The notes below the pieces were generated by a model. It did not search any database. It was not told the DNA's origin and saw only the letters and a program-made list of their open reading frames with translations. Below, piece after piece: positions 51,728 to 53,282 of a stretch of 53,282 nt of DNA (positions within the stretch are counted from its first letter, which is position 1; every line of letters starts with the position of its first letter). The position numbers and the translations under genes were made by a program. This DNA comes from Actinomycetota bacterium (GTDB lineage Bacteria > Actinomycetota > Acidimicrobiia > Acidimicrobiales > AC-14), in assembly GCA_005888325.1 (NCBI GenBank), contig VAWU01000061.1:1-53282 (forward strand), written 5' to 3'.

Positions 51728-52453
51728 GTGGCGATCGAGGCGGTGATCTTCGACTGGGGCGGAACGCTCTCGCGCTTCGTGCCGGCCGAGCTGGTGGACG
51801 CGTGGCGCCTGGCCGCGCGTCACCTGGCGCCCGAGCGCGAGGACGAGGTCACGGCCGCGCTCGTCGCGGTGGAGGAGGAGTTCTGGGCCACGACCGCGAC
51901 CCACCAACGCAGCACCACCCTCGGCGAGCTGATGGCGGCGGGCTCCGCCCGCATCGGGCTCGACGTGGCCGAGGCCCTGCTCGAGGAGGCGGCGGTGCGC
52001 CACCTCGATGCCTGGACCGAGCACGTCGCCCACGACCCCGCCGCCGCGCCGACGCTGCGCGCGCTCCGCGAGCGCGGACTGCGCATCGGGCTGCTCTCGA
52101 ACACGCACTGGCCCCGCGCGTTCCATGAGCGCTTCCTCGAACGCGACGGTCTGGCCGAGCTGATCGACGCCCGCCTTTACACGAGTGAGATGCCCTTCCA
52201 GAAGCCGCACACCTCCGCCTTCGAGGCGGCGTTGCGCGCGCTCGACGTCGAGCGGCCCGGGCGCGCGGTGTTCGTCGGCGACCGGCCGTGGGACGACGTG
52301 GTGGGCGCCGGGCGGGCGGGCATGCGCACGGTGCTGCGCCGCAACCCGGGGGTGCCCGCGTACGACGTCGAGCCCGACGCGGTCATCGACGAGCTGCTCG
52401 AGCTGATCGCAGTCGTCGACGGCTGGGGTCGAGCGTCCGCCGTCAGCGGGTGA
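51728..52453 (+). CDS. HAD-superfamily hydrolase
   Basis: 241 residues from a GTG at 51728; TACCGT at 51714-51719 lies 8 nt upstream, so it is possibly leaderless. Motif I is FDWGGTL (nucleophile Asp, with Gly where most HAD phosphatases have the second Asp), motif II LLSNTHW, motif III lysine in FQKPH and motif IV VGDRPWDDVVGA. Helical cap C1 between motifs I and II. The missing motif I general acid (DxG and not DxD) suggests altered chemistry such as a dehalogenase- or phosphatase-like branch; substrate unknown. The stop converges on the cupredoxin gene with an 11-nt overlap. Confidence 0.87.
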   Translation: MAIEAVIFDWGGTLSRFVPAELVDAWRLAARHLAPEREDEVTAALVAVEEEFWATTATHQRSTTLGELMAAGSARIGLDVAEALLEEAAVRHLDAWTEHVAHDPAAAPTLRALRERGLRIGLLSNTHWPRAFHERFLERDGLAELIDARLYTSEMPFQKPHTSAFEAALRALDVERPGRAVFVGDRPWDDVVGAGRAGMRTVLRRNPGVPAYDVEPDAVIDELLELIAVVDGWGRASAVSG

Positions 52454-52880
52454 CGGTCACCGCACCCCGCATGCCGTAGGCGTAGTGGCCGGGCATGTGG
52501 CAGCCGAACTCCGTCGTCCCCGTGGTGAGGAACGTGAACGTGGTCGTGGCCAGCGCGCCCGCGGCCACCGACACCTCACCGGGCCGCGGCGGGTGCCACG
52601 CCTCGGTGCCTCGCTCGTGACGCAGCTGGACGCTCGCGTCACCCACGATGAGCTCGTGGTCGATGGGGTCGTCGTTGCGCACGACGAAGCGCACGTGGGA
52701 GCCGGCAGGGACGGAAACGAGCGACGGGATGAAACGAGAGTGGTGAACGCGCAGCTCGATCGTGCGGTCCCGCAATGGCGGCGGCTCGGCCGCGTACCCC
52801 CGCGCACACCCGGCCGCGGCGGAGGCGACGAACACGGTGGCCACCACCGCGCGCCACGCGCGCGTGGGTCGAGCTCTCAC
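52443..52880 (-). CDS. Cupredoxin-like copper-binding lipoprotein
   Basis: 145 residues from a GTG overlapping the upstream stop by 4 nt. Signal peptide with a lipobox-like AAAGC. Plastocyanin-like beta barrel: SLVSVPAGSHVRFVVRNDD, then IDHELIVGD giving the first copper His, and FGCHMPGHYAYGM giving Cys, His and Met of the type 1 site. It should be a surface-anchored electron carrier or copper protein. It is paired with a membrane protein at the window edge. Confidence 0.88.
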   Translation of the reverse strand: MRARPTRAWRAVVATVFVASAAAGCARGYAAEPPPLRDRTIELRVHHSRFIPSLVSVPAGSHVRFVVRNDDPIDHELIVGDASVQLRHERGTEAWHPPRPGEVSVAAGALATTTFTFLTTGTTEFGCHMPGHYAYGMRGAVTVTR

Positions 52881-53282
52881 GTCCGGAGGCGAGCGCGACC
52901 CGAACGGCCGACGAAGTAGGCCCCCAGCAGCAGGACGGCGGCCCCGACGAACAGGGTCACGACGAGCGCACCGTCGACTGCGGTCTTCGCCGCGATCGGC
53001 GGCAGGAGCGCGCCGGGTAGGCCCGCGGCCCGGGGCGAAGGCGAGAAGCCGCTCGCGTCGACCGCGAGGTCGTACTTGAGGACGCGTGCGGGGGTGTCGA
53101 TCTTCAGGTAGCTCAGCCACATCGACGAGGGCATCCACTCCATTCCCTTGTCGGCGCGCAGGTCGGAGAGGAGCGAGCCCGATGCGCTCTCCGACCGCTC
53201 GAGCTCGAAGCCCGCGTTGTTGCCCACTGGGAGCAGCGCCGGTTGGTGCTCGGTGAGCAGGAAGACGTCGGCCTCGACCGGG
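52877..53282 (-). CDS. Membrane protein with one C-terminal helix (partial, runs off window)
   Basis: The last about 134 residues are visible and the frame is open to the right edge. An extracytoplasmic region (VEADVFLLTEHQPALLP, ERSESASG, MPSSMWLSYLKIDTPARV) is followed by one transmembrane helix (TAVDGALVVTLFVGAAVLLLGAYFVG) and a short basic tail (RSGRARLRT), a type I topology. No family recognised. Coupled to the cupredoxin gene, so possibly its partner in copper handling or electron transfer. Confidence 0.6.
   Translation of the reverse strand, partial: PVEADVFLLTEHQPALLPVGNNAGFELERSESASGSLLSDLRADKGMEWMPSSMWLSYLKIDTPARVLKYDLAVDASGFSPSPRAAGLPGALLPPIAAKTAVDGALVVTLFVGAAVLLLGAYFVGRSGRARLRT

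Overview
The window is high-GC bacterial chromosome, dense with genes, many joined by 4-nt stop/start overlaps and many starting at GTG or TTG. The gene content points to an actinobacterium: DUF222/HNH (13E12-type) genes with mycobacterial-type SOS boxes, a DUF2516 protein, a TIGR03086 (mycothiol-transferase-like) protein, a homodimeric-type AceE, SufU-type Fe-S assembly, and -10 boxes placed for leaderless mRNAs. An uncultured Acidimicrobiia-like lineage is my best guess, but it rests on gene flavour and not on a marker gene. I see no rRNA, tRNA, CRISPR array, IS element or prophage, and no recognisable transcription-factor gene in 53 kb.

Layout. 1-2.6 kb: start of a DUF222/HNH gene behind a perfect LexA box, then a coiled-coil protein with an ABC/SMC-like C-terminus but no P-loop lysine. 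2.7-7.5 kb: class I glutamine amidotransferase, a heterodimeric ABC exporter pair with one degenerate ATP site, and a VOC protein. 7.6-9.6 kb: sugar-nucleotide epimerase and GT2 glycosyltransferase. 9.6-25.9 kb: a dispersed Suf system. sufB stands alone; sufD, a Rieske gene and a first sufC lie 5 kb further on; a second sufC with sufS and sufU lies on the other strand. Between them are a TIGR03086 protein, a dienoyl-CoA-isomerase-like crotonase, an FG-GAP propeller, a HAD phosphatase, a truncated phzF, an L,D-transpeptidase, an LLM-flavin oxidoreductase operon, an MFS exporter and a PEP-mutase-family lyase. 25.9-28.2 kb: glycogen-debranching-type enzyme ending in a GC-rich palindrome cluster.

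28.2-34.3 kb: GNAT / hypothetical / MBL operon divergent from two acyl-CoA dehydrogenases, a lipoprotein related to Ca-dependent PI-PLC, and a membrane-anchored protein. 34.3-34.6 kb: a gene-free stretch that looks like a discrete structured transcript. It has a promoter, an SD matching essentially the whole 16S 3' tail, a 14-codon leader peptide, several hairpins and a strong terminator. 34.6-39.1 kb: Cys-motif small protein, amidohydrolase, serine-less alpha/beta hydrolase, thiE-thiS and an ABC-2 transporter. 39.1-39.8 kb: a decayed DUF222/HNH gene that still keeps an SOS box. 39.9-45.6 kb: HhH-GPD repair protein, acyl-CoA dehydrogenase, aceE broken by a one-base frameshift, and an RNase HI-SLOG fusion. 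45.6-53.3 kb: hyuA/hyuB, a remnant FAD oxidase, MmcQ/YjbR protein, GGDEF-EAL protein, HAD hydrolase, and a cupredoxin lipoprotein with a partial membrane protein.

The strongest leads are (i) the hyper-SD leader RNA at 34.35-34.57 kb, (ii) a shared 20-nt palindromic operator in front of two flavin/acyl-CoA operons, (iii) two SOS boxes in front of two DUF222/HNH loci, and (iv) the split Suf system with two SufC paralogues and related promoter sequences.
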